64,000 nucleotides of DNA from Gyrodactylus bullatarudis (taxonomy: Eukaryota; Platyhelminthes; Monogenea; Gyrodactylidea; Gyrodactylidae). How positions within the stretch are numbered: position 1 is the first letter of the stretch; each line of letters opens with the position of its first letter. Below, piece by piece: positions 43,975-53,299 of the stretch. The translations under genes and the position numbers were made by a program. The stretch lies in assembly GCA_012064415.1 (NCBI GenBank), contig SSNU01000127.1, forward strand, positions 45,302 to 109,301, written 5' to 3'. The notes under the pieces are model-generated. The model worked only from the letters and a program-made list of their open reading frames with translations. It was not told the DNA's origin and did not search any database.

Positions 43975-45110
43975 GTGGTCGACAAAATAAAGTATCCAGT
44001 CTAAATTCTTATTAACTTGTATATATGAACTTTTAATAAAAGAACCTATACATCATTCGATAGAGAAGAAAAAGTTGTATCTGTGTATGAACTTAGTTGT
44101 ATTTTTAATTCATTTATAGCCTTTTAAATTCCGTTTTACTAGTTCCATTGAATTGTAAAACGACAAATCAAACGTATCCATTTTACAGCTAATATTATGT
44201 CGGTCCAAAATAATTTATCAATACGAAGATTATTTGCAATATTCTCTTTTAGCTCTTTTTTATGAAAATCGAAAAAAATTGCTAAAAAATGTCATCTACT
44301 GTTCTTAAGTCGAAATACTCGAAGTTGAGTACTGAGGACAAAATTCTTGCTCTAAGCTTGCTAAATGACGGACAAAAAATTCAATTTAGATGATTCAGAT
44401 GGTCTCACTTCTTGTTGGATAGGTAAATCATTACCTAAGCCGACACGTATCAAGCGTGGATTCGGAGGTGGCAGTATCATGATTTGGGCTTTTATTACAT
44501 CGAAAAATACAGGCAAGTGGTTGTAATAAACGAAAAATTGAATTCAAATTCTTACCAAAAGTTACTTGAAGATCAACTTTTACCGTTCAAGAAGGAAATC
44601 GAAAAAGAGATGCTAGTTTTTCAACAAGATTATGCGCCTTGCAATCGATCTGCTTCGACTAAAAAGTGGTTTTCAGATAACAATATCAATTTATTATCTT
44701 GGCCCGGACGCAGCCCGGATTTAAAACCAATCCAGAACCTTTTAACTCAAAAATTTTATGCGAACGGGAAAATATTTTTGAATAAGAAAGATTTGACAGA
44801 AACCATAATCAAGGAATGGATTTCTATAGACAAAGACACAGTTGAAGGTCTTTACTATTCCATGCCTAAAAGATGTCTGAGTGTTGTTCAAAACAGAATA
44901 AAAATGGATACTTTTGATTTGTCGTTTTACAATTCAATGGAACTAGTAAAACGGAATTTAAAAGGCTATAAATGAATTAAAAATACAACTAAGTTCATAC
45001 ACAGATACAACTTTTTCTTCTCTATCGAATGATGTATAGGTTCTTTTATTAAAAGTTCATATATAGAAGTTAATAAGAATTTAGACTGGATACTTTATTT
45101 TGTCGACCAT
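43975..45110 (+). mobile_element. Tc1-like element with long TIRs
   Basis: TA on both sides; inverted arms of about 210 bp (43975-44185 and 44901-45110) ending GGTCGACAAAATAAAG. The right arm includes the transposase 3' end, so the left arm carries an antisense copy of the last ~20 codons. The transposase is internally deleted, so it cannot move by itself. Confidence 0.82.
44289..44975 (+). pseudogene. Tc1-like transposase, internally deleted
   Basis: ATG 44289 opens SSTVLKSKYSKLSTEDKILA and LSLLNDGQKIQF, the start of the HTH region. Coding then jumps to FNLDDSDGL (first catalytic Asp context) and GGGSIMIWAFI in another frame, and continues from 44484 with EMLVFQQDYAPCNRS (second Asp) and LSWPGRSPDLKPIQN (third acidic position, D). 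The middle of the DNA-binding domain is gone and two frame changes remain. The C-terminus extends into the TIR. Confidence 0.82.
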
Positions 45111-45129
45111 TATATTTTCAATGTCAAGA

Positions 45130-45690
45130 TCAATTTTTTATTGAAGCTCACGCGTCTAATCGGTTCTTCATGTCCGGTGAAATCCTAAAATGATTTAGAT
45201 GATTAGATTAAAGCAAGTTTTTTATTTTCATATGGAGCTTTTTCCAATAGACACATAAATACTATTCGTTCCATACGTACATAATATGATAACAAATGAC
45301 ATGAAATTCTTCTATTTTCCTTTTGAAATAAAATATATGTTTCAGACTTACTTTAACAATTTTGAGTTTGTCAGCAACCTAAGGAATAAATTTTTTTCTA
45401 TGAAACACATTTGGGTAATAGGATGATAACAACAAAGCAAGGCATGTTAAGCAATCTGGAAAAATTATATCTATTGTTTTTCTAACCTAGATTTTTATTA
45501 AAATTATAATGCCAACTTCCACAAAGCATCCAAGACAATTAAAAAAGTTTCAAAGATTACTAGAGGATCCCCTGTGAGTCCCCCATCTCCAACTCAAAAC
45601 TTTTACCCAAATCTGGAAATTTAACCCTCCACCTCAGTTGATAAAAAATAATCGGAGAGCGGTCCAATGATCAAACGAAGACCCAGCATC
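45130..45690. other. AT-rich spacer
   Basis: Possibly upstream remains of the PLE tail that follows (KHPRQLKKFQRLLEDP-like reading at 45520-45570). Nothing firm. Confidence 0.35.
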
Positions 45691-45940
45691 TATATTGGCA
45701 AAAACTCAACCCTCAACATCAATTGATATTAACACCTCTATTTGCAAATCATCAAATGAATCCGACTCACAACACCCTAGTAACCAAATTTCTGCTGTAC
45801 CCCAAGATGATCGAAAGAGGTATTTTTCTCAACTAGAAGTACAAGCCCCTACTCCGTCACAAAAAAGAAATCTGTCGACATCACCTAAGCAACAAAAAAG
45901 AAAGAGGAGAAAGAAATTTGATGAGTATAAAATGGAGTAA
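45672..45940 (+). pseudogene. PLE C-terminal tail
   Basis: Encodes RKRYFSQLEVQAPTPSQKR and NLSTSPKQQKRKRRKK then stop. It is homologous to the tail at 37.86-38.0 kb (EVQTPNPLRKRYLSTSLNQQ). The basic run could be a nuclear localisation signal. The usual I-D-x-F-L ending is missing, and no pLTR follows. Confidence 0.6.
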
Positions 45941-46689
45941 TATTAAAATTCTCACATTTTTTTCTTTGACACAGATTTTTTTAAGGTTTGTATCCTGAAA
46001 AATTTAAATTATTACAAATGTATTCACTTTTCGTTCCACTCACATGAAAGAGATGTTTGATAATCTGGGGGAATAATTTTAGAATATTCGAATTACATCA
46101 TTATAAAGATTTATTTGCTTAAACCAGGTTAACAACAACAGTTCCAAATACTCTGAATACAATTTTCCTTTCCTAATTTGAGATGTCAAATTCAAGTGAT
46201 CTTCTTACACAATATATTTTTTTCTAATCTTTATAAAATCATATTGTTAATTGAATTACCAAATAATAAAATAACAGTTTCTAGAGAATCAGGAATTTTT
46301 TATTGAACTTACCAATGTACATTTTAGAATTGACTTTTTAGATTAAATCAAAAGAACAAAACTTTACCAAAGCCTGAATATGCTGTGAATATGCTTCTTT
46401 ATTATCATTTATTTTAAACAATTTGATCAATGATTTTTTATTAAACCGAATAATAATGCATTGATTATTTTACTAAAAGCTTATCAAATATTAAATTTAA
46501 AAACTAAAAGATTATAAAATAGGTGGGAACCTAAGAAATCAACATTTATAAGAAACTTACAAAAGTTTTTTCCTCTTCCTAAAATAGTATTAGGGATTTA
46601 AATAATAATACTTAATTAGTTAGGATTGATTGATTAAAGTTAAAAAGGAGAAATCTAATTGGTTTAATGTTTTGACTGGACACACAAGG

Positions 46690-46920
46690 TTTTAAGTATC
46701 TTAGTTTTTTGAAAAATCTCACGCCAGAAGAAGAATACGTATTCGAGATATTGTGTTCGTCAAAACTATTTTTATCTAAATGTTTATTATTCTAATCTTT
46801 ATTTTACTTTCTTTCATCTGATGAATTATATTATCAGAGTTATTACTCTAATCATTCTGATTACTATAACAATCACTATAATACATACTCTTTAAGAAAT
46901 ACAACGCCTTTCGGTTGAAA
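46690..46920 (+). pseudogene. Degraded copy of the 51.4-kb Tyr/Asn-rich ORF
   Basis: It matches 51434-51672 (FLKNLTPEEEY, then YYQSYYSN-type coding and SLRNTTPF) with small deletions and frame changes. The inverted-repeat arms that flank that region at 51.4 kb are absent here. Confidence 0.75.
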
Positions 46921-46924
46921 TAAA

Positions 46925-49025
46925 GATGAGCCTAACACCCTAAAATCGTTAATATATCCCTTGTAAGTACTTATGTAATATAAAAATATTATATAATTGA
47001 TTAATATTTAAAATAAAAAGCATTGAATACTCGCAAAATTAAATTTATTGAACACATGAATTCACATCAAAATTTTCAGATCTAGTTCAGCAATAATTCT
47101 TCGATCAAGGTCAATGTTCAAGAAGACTGGCCAGTTTTAATCCAACACAGGTATATTCGATCCTGAATTATCAATAAAACCACATTTAATACTACAACAT
47201 AGGACTAATTTCTGTCAATGACTCAAGTACCAATTTTCTTGAGAATGCTCCATGTGAAAACAAAAAATTATTCAAAGTAATAATTTTCATTTAAATTAAC
47301 TCAGTTAGATTTTTGATTTTACTTGTGATTTCCCTTAATCATGCGCCTATTCATTTATAGAAATTACAAGTTATGTTACAATCTATTTCTAGTTAGCTCG
47401 ACTTTTATAGTTTATATTCAAAAAATTTAAGTTAATTGAGAGTAATATTTATTCAATTGAATTAAGTTCATGCATAATTCTAAGAAATTCTTGCATTATA
47501 TTCTCTTTGTAGAAATGCTTGAAGAGATATTCTGATATATAGGGATCAAACAAGTCTCCTTTCTTGTTTCTTATATTCTTGAACATTCGTTTGAATGCTC
47601 CCCAAATAGCTTCATTTTATTAGCATGCAGGCCTTCATAAATTCCTTCTTATGAAATACAGTGGATCTTGAGTATCCGTACTTCTCTAACCCAGAGAGTG
47701 AAGAGTAGGTTTTTCGTGCTCTTCAACAATCTTCATAAAGATTTTCCTATCGTTAATCCATTTCAAAAGAGAGGGGAAACATAACATTAGTGATAGGGCT
47801 TTGGATTTTTGTGTGATAATGTTGGTGGGACTCAATAATATTCATAATTTCCTATTCATTAGTGTGAATCGGTAAGAGAAAAACGGGGGTCTGTAACTAG
47901 AGTCAGAATAGAAAATGAATATTTTTTCGATTAAAACATAAAAGCCGATCAGTCAAACTTTCAACTCTTCTAGTTCCCATTTATTTATTTTATCGATTTT
48001 GATTGGTTGTTGAGATTCTCGATATCTATTGGTCATCGAGGTCAGGGCAGAGAGCTATAAATATAATTCTTGAATGAAAAATATTCAACTAGCGTTTCAT
48101 CATCTGTTTAATTAACCGCAATTTGTTAATCTTAGTTACTTCTTTTAATCCTAATCGTTTCCATGAAACCTATGATATCTTTTAGATTTGGTACTACTAT
48201 CAAACTACTCGCAAACTACTATCAATGTATTATTAAAATCAAAAAAAAAAGATTTGTGATGCAAAGGTACTACAAAGTTTCGATAAATTACCCAAGAAAG
48301 TTATAAAAACATTGCAATTATATTTAGATATTTTTTGAAACTTACAATTTCTATATCATGGATCTACAATTAATTATTTTTACTCAACATATCTAGCCAG
48401 CTATTGCAAATTTTTATAAAGGTATTAATATGAAGCATATTAATGAAAAATTCTTTTTAATATTCTAAACGGTCTCAAAGATATGTATCAAATATAATAT
48501 AAAACCGAAATATTAACGCTTTTTTTTCTCAAAATTTCATATTTTGATAGGAAACATATTTTAAATAACGCGTAAATTACTGATCAGATAATTTCTTCGA
48601 TTTTATCGATCTCGAAACTTCCGCAATTTTTCGGATAATAACAAAAAAATTGATTTGGCGAAACTTTTTGCGATTGGCAAATGGATGGATTCATACATTG
48701 CTTATCACACGCATTGATGTCAACCCTTGTTTCATCAATAGTAGAATTAACTAATTTATTGAAAAAATATCAGCAATGATCAAGAATTCTTCAGATCTTG
48801 CAACAAAATCGATTTCAGTTCAAAAAAAATTTGAATCAGTTTACTTTTTCCATTTACTTTTAATTCATTTTTTCATGACCCACTGTCAACTACTTATGTT
48901 GGCTTTTAGAATTTTGCATATTTTGTCAACTCTACGCTTGTAGCTTAGGTTGAACTCTGCACTCATTCTTATTTACAAAAGTGTAAAAAGGAGTGAATAC
49001 TAATAAATTAATAATAAGTTAAGAA
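46925..49025. other. AT-rich spacer
   Basis: A promoter-like ATTGGTTG...CTATAAATATAA arrangement at 48000-48070 resembles the PLE boxes, but no core or exon follows. No gene recognised. Confidence 0.4.
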
Positions 49026-49029
49026 ACCA

Positions 49030-49215
49030 AACCTACTAGTAAAGTGTAGTAACATGTAATTACTGTATCCATATGAAATCTAACTTGATGGAAGTTGTCT
49101 TCTCACATTTAGATGAGCAAATGTCAATTCCATAAGAAGGTCAAATAATACTCATTTTAGGGTGGCAGATTTAGACGCGTTTGGTCCTTATCAGAGGTCT
49201 TTTGTCGCCAACTGC
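49030..49215 (-). mobile_element. Hammerhead/tRNA repeat, truncated
   Basis: The body matches the other copies from AACCTACTAG to the hammerhead. The ribozyme (49168-49200) is decayed: GACGCGTTT and GTCCTTAT remain on the plus strand, but the CUGACGA half is scrambled. The tRNA-like head is missing. Confidence 0.7.
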
Positions 49216-49219
49216 ATTT

Positions 49220-50725
49220 GTACAGAATAGTAAGGTCACTCTATCCTTCATTTTTTATATCTATGGGCAGTCAAATTTCTCTTCCCATTATCAACAATGT
49301 CAAGAAACGCTCGAAATACTATATTGTTGAAATAGTAAGACAAAAAGTGGGGAGGTTTCTCAGTGTGACATTGATTGACAGATTATAATACAAATAAATG
49401 TAGTGATTATGAGTCATGACGTAATGTAGTGGGAAAGTCTTCAAAAATTAGAGATGTTATTTTAATCGTTGACTTAAAACACCAGAGGGGATGGGTTTCA
49501 GCATTCTGTCTATCAATTTTGGCTAGATAAAGATTTTAGGATGATATTTTTCAATATCGATTTTTTTGGTTCAAATTTTGTTTCTCAAACTATTCTGGCA
49601 AATCTTGAGATTTTTTTAAAGAATGCATAAAATTTTATGGACTTTCAATTATAGAGAAACTAATAAGAATTTTCAAATATTATAATTTGAATAACCATTA
49701 ATAATAATTGCTATAATATTATAATAAAATAATATGTGATGTTCAATAAATCTTTCATTTCATGTTAAATTATTTTATTATTGTCTAGCTTACGATCACT
49801 AGTTCATAGTATACCTGTTTCCATTGGATTTTAGATGACAGAAAAACTTGCTTGTATTAAAATTTTCAATATTTCAAAATTTTTCTTAAGATTATCTAGA
49901 TGAATTATGTTCTTACCAAGAAGTGCTTTTGACTATTAGTCTTAACTATTTTTCTCACATCATCTTCAATTTTTTTTTTCTATTAGTAGATTATGTTAAT
50001 ATGATGTAGTGCATTGTATTCATCTTGATATTGAAATATAAGTATAATAGGTAAAATATAAAAATTAACATAATACAAATATATAATATTAAATTCCAAA
50101 ACCATAGCTGACATATATAAGATTTAGTATCCAGAAGTAGAGTTACAAAAAAACGCAGTGTATTCTCATATAAAGTATTTTCATTCCCTCACGCATTCAG
50201 AGTCTTAAGACTCTTTACATTAGAGATGTTACGAATTTTGACCTTTTATTAAATCAAAGTTTTCCGCGAAAATTGCACAAATAATTTTAATAACAATCAT
50301 GCGTGAGATCTAAAATAACTGAAAATTCGTTTGCAATCCAATGCATTGTCACGAATTGCCCATTTTCCCTAAGTTCTCTTGTAGGCATAGTGGAATAACA
50401 AAATTCAACAAAATAATCCTAACATGATCCTATTATTATTTTCATTAAAAAACTCCTTTAAGCTTTATCAGCAAAAAAGATATTCGAAATTTTTATGAAA
50501 ACGTAGTAAAAATTCATTGAAAATCTAGTGGCATTTTTAAAAAAGTCTGATTTTTAAACTTAAATATTACAACAGACAAGCATTTTGATACTAGATCTAT
50601 TTAAAATAATTTAATGAACTCATAGTGTTATCATTTGAAGAGGTTTTTAAAATAAGTTGAAAATTTTTTTACATCTCTACTTAACATAGAGTTTCCCTAT
50701 TCTTCTCTCCCAGTTACTCATTCTC
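49220..50725. other. AT-rich spacer
   Basis: No gene or repeat pairing noticed. Confidence 0.4.
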
Positions 50726-50935
50726 AAAATATTATTCATTTAAATAAGCACCATATGGAAATTACAATGTTTTTAGACAATTAACATACTAGCAAAGTGT
50801 GGTCACTGGTAATTACTATATCCATATGAACTCTAACTTGATGGTGATTGTCTTCTCACACCTAGATGTTAGAAATTCGGATAAGCAAGTGTCAATTCCA
50901 TAAAAGAGTCAAAAAATATTCAATTCACGTTGGCA

Positions 50936-50978
50936 GATGTAGACGCGTTTCGTCCTTATTAGGACTCGTCAGTGCACC
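50936..50978 (-). ncRNA. Hammerhead ribozyme, type I
   Basis: Minus strand: GGUGCA, CUGACGA, GUCC-UAAUAA-GGAC, GAAA, ACGCGU, cleavage base C, UACAUC. Core fully intact; stem I has one C-A mismatch compared with the 35.4-kb copy, and the stem II loop differs by one base. Confidence 0.85.
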
Positions 50979-51044
50979 ATAGCCAGGATTCGAACCCAGG
51001 TCTTGTGAGGCAACGCTTCTAACCACTAGACCAAAACCCCCGTA
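50979..51044 (-). other. tRNA-like head with Pol III A and B boxes
   Basis: Minus strand: TGGTCTAGTGGTTAG (A-box type, 51020-51033) and GGTTCGAATCC (B-box, 50986-50996), about 27 bases apart. The sequence ends 8 bases before the ribozyme core. No CCA-end acceptor stem closes the fold, so this is a tRNA-derived promoter rather than a tRNA gene. Confidence 0.78.
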
Positions 51045-51326
51045 GTACCCCCACACTCCCATAGTATTGACACCACCTACACACTTGTTTTTTTGTACCA
51101 TATGGAAACTACTGTGTTTTTAGACAATTAACCTACTAGCAAAGTGTGGTCACTGGTAATTATTCATTTAAACTTTTGAATAAATAATGCTTTCTTACAT
51201 TCGATTTGTTTACCCCATTTTTCTAAAGAACTATAATTCTCAAATATTACATACTTTATCAACTAGATCTTTTTCCTTTAAATAAGACCGATTGTTAATT
51301 ATAAATATATAATTAATATTGTAATT

Positions 51327-51779
51327 TTGAACCAAGTAGTTCTTCAGGGAGCTGTTCGGCATAGATTGTCTATAACGTTGTTCGCTTGCTGCCTGACTAT
51401 GTTGTCTTCTGGCTTGTATTGGTCTGTCTGTCTTAATTTTTTGAAAAATCTCACGCCAGAAGAAGAATACGACATGTATTCGAAATATTGTGTGAGTCCT
51501 AACTGTTTTTATCAGGGTAATCTAAATGTTTTTTATTCTAATCTTTATTTTAATTTTCCTTCAAGTGATGAATTATATTATCAGAGTTATTATTCTAATA
51601 ATTCTGATTATTGTAACAATCACTATAATTTTTATAATCCTTGCTCTTTAAGAAATACTACACCCTTTTCTCCTCAGGCAGCAAGCGAACAACGTTATAG
51701 ACAATATAATTATAAATTAAAAAAGAGAATACGGTCTTTTTATGAAATTTGTGGACATATTTTTCGAGCTATTTTGTAA
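51327..51779 (+). CDS. Unassigned Tyr/Asn-rich ORF across an inverted repeat
   Basis: 150 codons; the first codon is not ATG. The middle (FLKNLTPEEEYDMYSKYC, then SPNCFYQGN and YYQSYYSNNSDYCNNHYNFY) is rich in Tyr, Asn and Ser; the end is basic (YNYKLKKRIRSFYEICGHIF). The repetition at 46.7 kb shows it is repeated, but that copy lacks the ends. I recognise no domain. It could be an exon of an unknown transposon gene. Confidence 0.35.
   Translation: MNQVVLQGAVRHRLSITLFACCLTMLSSGLYWSVCLNFLKNLTPEEEYDMYSKYCVSPNCFYQGNLNVFYSNLYFNFPSSDELYYQSYYSNNSDYCNNHYNFYNPCSLRNTTPFSPQAASEQRYRQYNYKLKKRIRSFYEICGHIFRAIL
51365..51396 (+). repeat. 32-bp perfect inverted repeat, left arm
   Basis: ATTGTCTATAACGTTGTTCG... 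pairs perfectly with 51674-51705; the loop is 277 bp. Confidence 0.9.
51674..51705 (-). repeat. 32-bp perfect inverted repeat, right arm
   Basis: Exact inverse of 51365-51396. Confidence 0.9.
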
Positions 51780-52110
51780 TAAAATAATAGGTTGTGCGAT
51801 AAGAAATGAGAATCCTACTTTATCGAAATTTTTCTCCATCGAAACTTTTTTTAATTCCCAACAAATTTGGTATCTCTTGTGAGGATATGAAGAATTCGGA
51901 TCATTTTGATTGTTTGGAAATTATCGCCGAGCTTCTTCGAAAATATTTTCTGATTCTAATGAACTATTCATTAAGAGGATTTAGAAAACGAGTAAATATT
52001 TAGTTATAAAGCTTATATTTCACCGGTTCTCATAAGACTATTACACCGGTAGATATATATAGCAAAATGTTTGAAAAGTCGAAATCCTCTGATTGGTTCT
52101 TTCAATTTGA
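51780..52110 (-). mobile_element. PLE pLTR and 5' exon, left arm of palindrome
   Basis: Minus strand: AACCAATCAGAGG, TATATATCTACCGG, CUUAUGAGAACCGGUGAAAU, then an ATG (about 51965) and a SSLESENIFEEAR exon; about 100 bp of 5' coding follow before similarity ends. The G5 of the core is changed to U, so the ribozyme should be dead, unlike its partner. Confidence 0.7.
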
Positions 52111-52149
52111 AGTATTGAAGGAAAGGGGGACCAGGGTTGATGGCTTGTA

Positions 52150-52300
52150 TCCATGATCAGAGGATTTCGATTTTTCAAACATTTTGCTATATATATCTAG
52201 CCGGTGTAATAGTCTGATGAGAACCGGTGAAATATAAGCTTTATAACTAAATATTTACTCGTCTTCTAAATCCTCTTAACGAATGGTTCATTAGAACCAG
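52150..52300 (+). mobile_element. PLE pLTR, right arm of palindrome
   Basis: Inverse of about 51955-52115, separated by 45 bp. It keeps the complete core CUGAUGA...GAAA. Its 5' exon is cut after about 30 bp, where the mariner sequence begins. Confidence 0.72.
52205..52245 (+). ncRNA. Hammerhead-like motif in PLE pLTR
   Basis: UAGU, CUGAUGA (52214-52220), GAACCGGU, GAAA (52229-52232), UAUAA/UUAUA hairpin, then ACUA pairing with UAGU. Stem II is an ACCGGU palindrome, which cannot fold on itself but could pair between two molecules. Confidence 0.5.
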
Positions 52301-52380
52301 AAAATTTGGTATCATTAGAAAGCTTATTTTCTCCTATTTTTGTTTATGTATATTTATTATTTCAAAATTTTAAATTAAGG

Positions 52381-53294
52381 GATATTATTGATAAGAAAGA
52401 TTTTCGTAAAATTATCGCATATGAGTTTTTCTTGGGAAGCGGGCTCTCAGAGACCTTCCAAAAGCTCAAATCTGTTTTTTGCGATAAAATTAAACGTTCC
52501 ACAGTATTCCGGTGGCACTCAGCCTTCAAAGATAGAAAAATGAATTTTGATGATGAAGAGAGATCAGGTCGACCTTCCGAGATCAACCACGATGAAATCA
52601 TTACAGCTATCCGAACAAACTGCCATTCATCTTCAAGAGTGATTTCAGCCGATTTGAATGTGTCTCATAACTCAGTTTGTCGTGTTCTGCGTGAAGAGAA
52701 TTTTGTGAATTCTTTTGATGAGTTTGTTCCTCACGAATTGAATGAGTCACAAAAGAAACGGAGAGTTGATGCTGTCAAGAGACTGCTTCACAGAATTCAG
52801 TACGATAACTTCTTAAAGAACATTGTTACTACTGATGAAAAATGGATTTACCTCAGTGATCAGAGCCGTAAAAGATCATGGAAGAAAGTGGGAGAGCATA
52901 TCACACAGCCCATCAAAAATCGTTTTGCCAAAAAGGTAATGTTAACGGTATTTTGGACCATGAAAGGCATTTTTCATTACGAGCTGTTAGATTATGGCAA
53001 AACAGTTAACCCTCGCCCTGGAAATGACAAAAATTACATAGGAAAATCAATACAAATGGGATCCACAGGGACCCCATTTCCAGGGCGAGGGTTAATACTG
53101 ATAGATATTTGTCATATTTAAAAGAGATGGTGACCAAACTTCGCCAAAATTACCCAAGATTTGGTAGAGTCACTTTTCTCCAGGACAACGCAAGACCTCA
53201 TCTGGGTAAAGAGGTTAAAAATTTTTTTGAAGAGGAAAACTTTGATGTTTTGGATCATCCACCTTATATACTGATTAATTTCGAGCTAAGATGA
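52381..53294 (+). pseudogene. mariner transposase split by a piggyBac MITE
   Basis: Coding starts near the DKKDFRKIIAYEFFLG block (the family N-terminus); upstream codons are PLE-derived or non-coding. An HTH region (SGRPSEINHDEIITAI) precedes TTDEKWIYLSD (first Asp), VMLTVFWTMKGIFHYELL, then an 82-bp MITE. After it, coding resumes with LQDNARPH (second Asp) and DHPPY, and ends before the third catalytic Asp of a DD34D enzyme. Apart from the MITE the frame is clean to the truncated end; TIRs not seen. Confidence 0.87.
53010..53091. mobile_element. 82-bp piggyBac MITE
   Basis: TTAA on both sides (53006-53009, 53092-53095) and TIRs CCCTCGCCCTGGAAATG. The centre has an AATGGG...CCCATT hairpin like the GGGTC hairpins at the ends of both larger piggyBac elements. 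Removing it with one TTAA restores the mariner frame. Near-perfect TIRs suggest a recent insertion. Confidence 0.92.
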
Positions 53295-53299
53295 TAAAT

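Larger units (their letters stand above)
50745..51158 (-). mobile_element. Hammerhead/tRNA repeat, over-length copy
   Basis: 414 bp flanked by ATTATTCATTTAAA (50731-50744, 51159-51172). On the minus strand: a 66-bp terminal segment, a 60-bp leader, a tRNA-like head, hammerhead, body and the 66-bp segment again (about 92% alike; 51097-51162 and 50750-50814). The unit is 347 bp. Terminal direct repeats on a unit-plus copy fit reverse transcription of a circular or multimeric RNA. No coding capacity, so it depends on another element, perhaps a PLE or LINE. Confidence 0.82.

Noticed and set aside
48000..48110. Another PLE pLTR with ribozyme
   Set aside because: ATTGG and TATA-like boxes are present, but GATGATGAAACG lacks any stem II segment and no 5' exon follows.
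50979..51044. A genuine tRNA gene on the minus strand
   Set aside because: A and B boxes are present but no acceptor stem pairs, the 3' side runs into a hammerhead, and the same head is repeated in degenerate form at 25.2 and 35.4 kb. It is a SINE-type promoter.
52306..52380. N-terminal extension of the mariner transposase
   Set aside because: The first codons come from sequence next to the PLE promoter, lack an ATG start and have no counterpart in the mariner family; the conserved protein begins near 52381.
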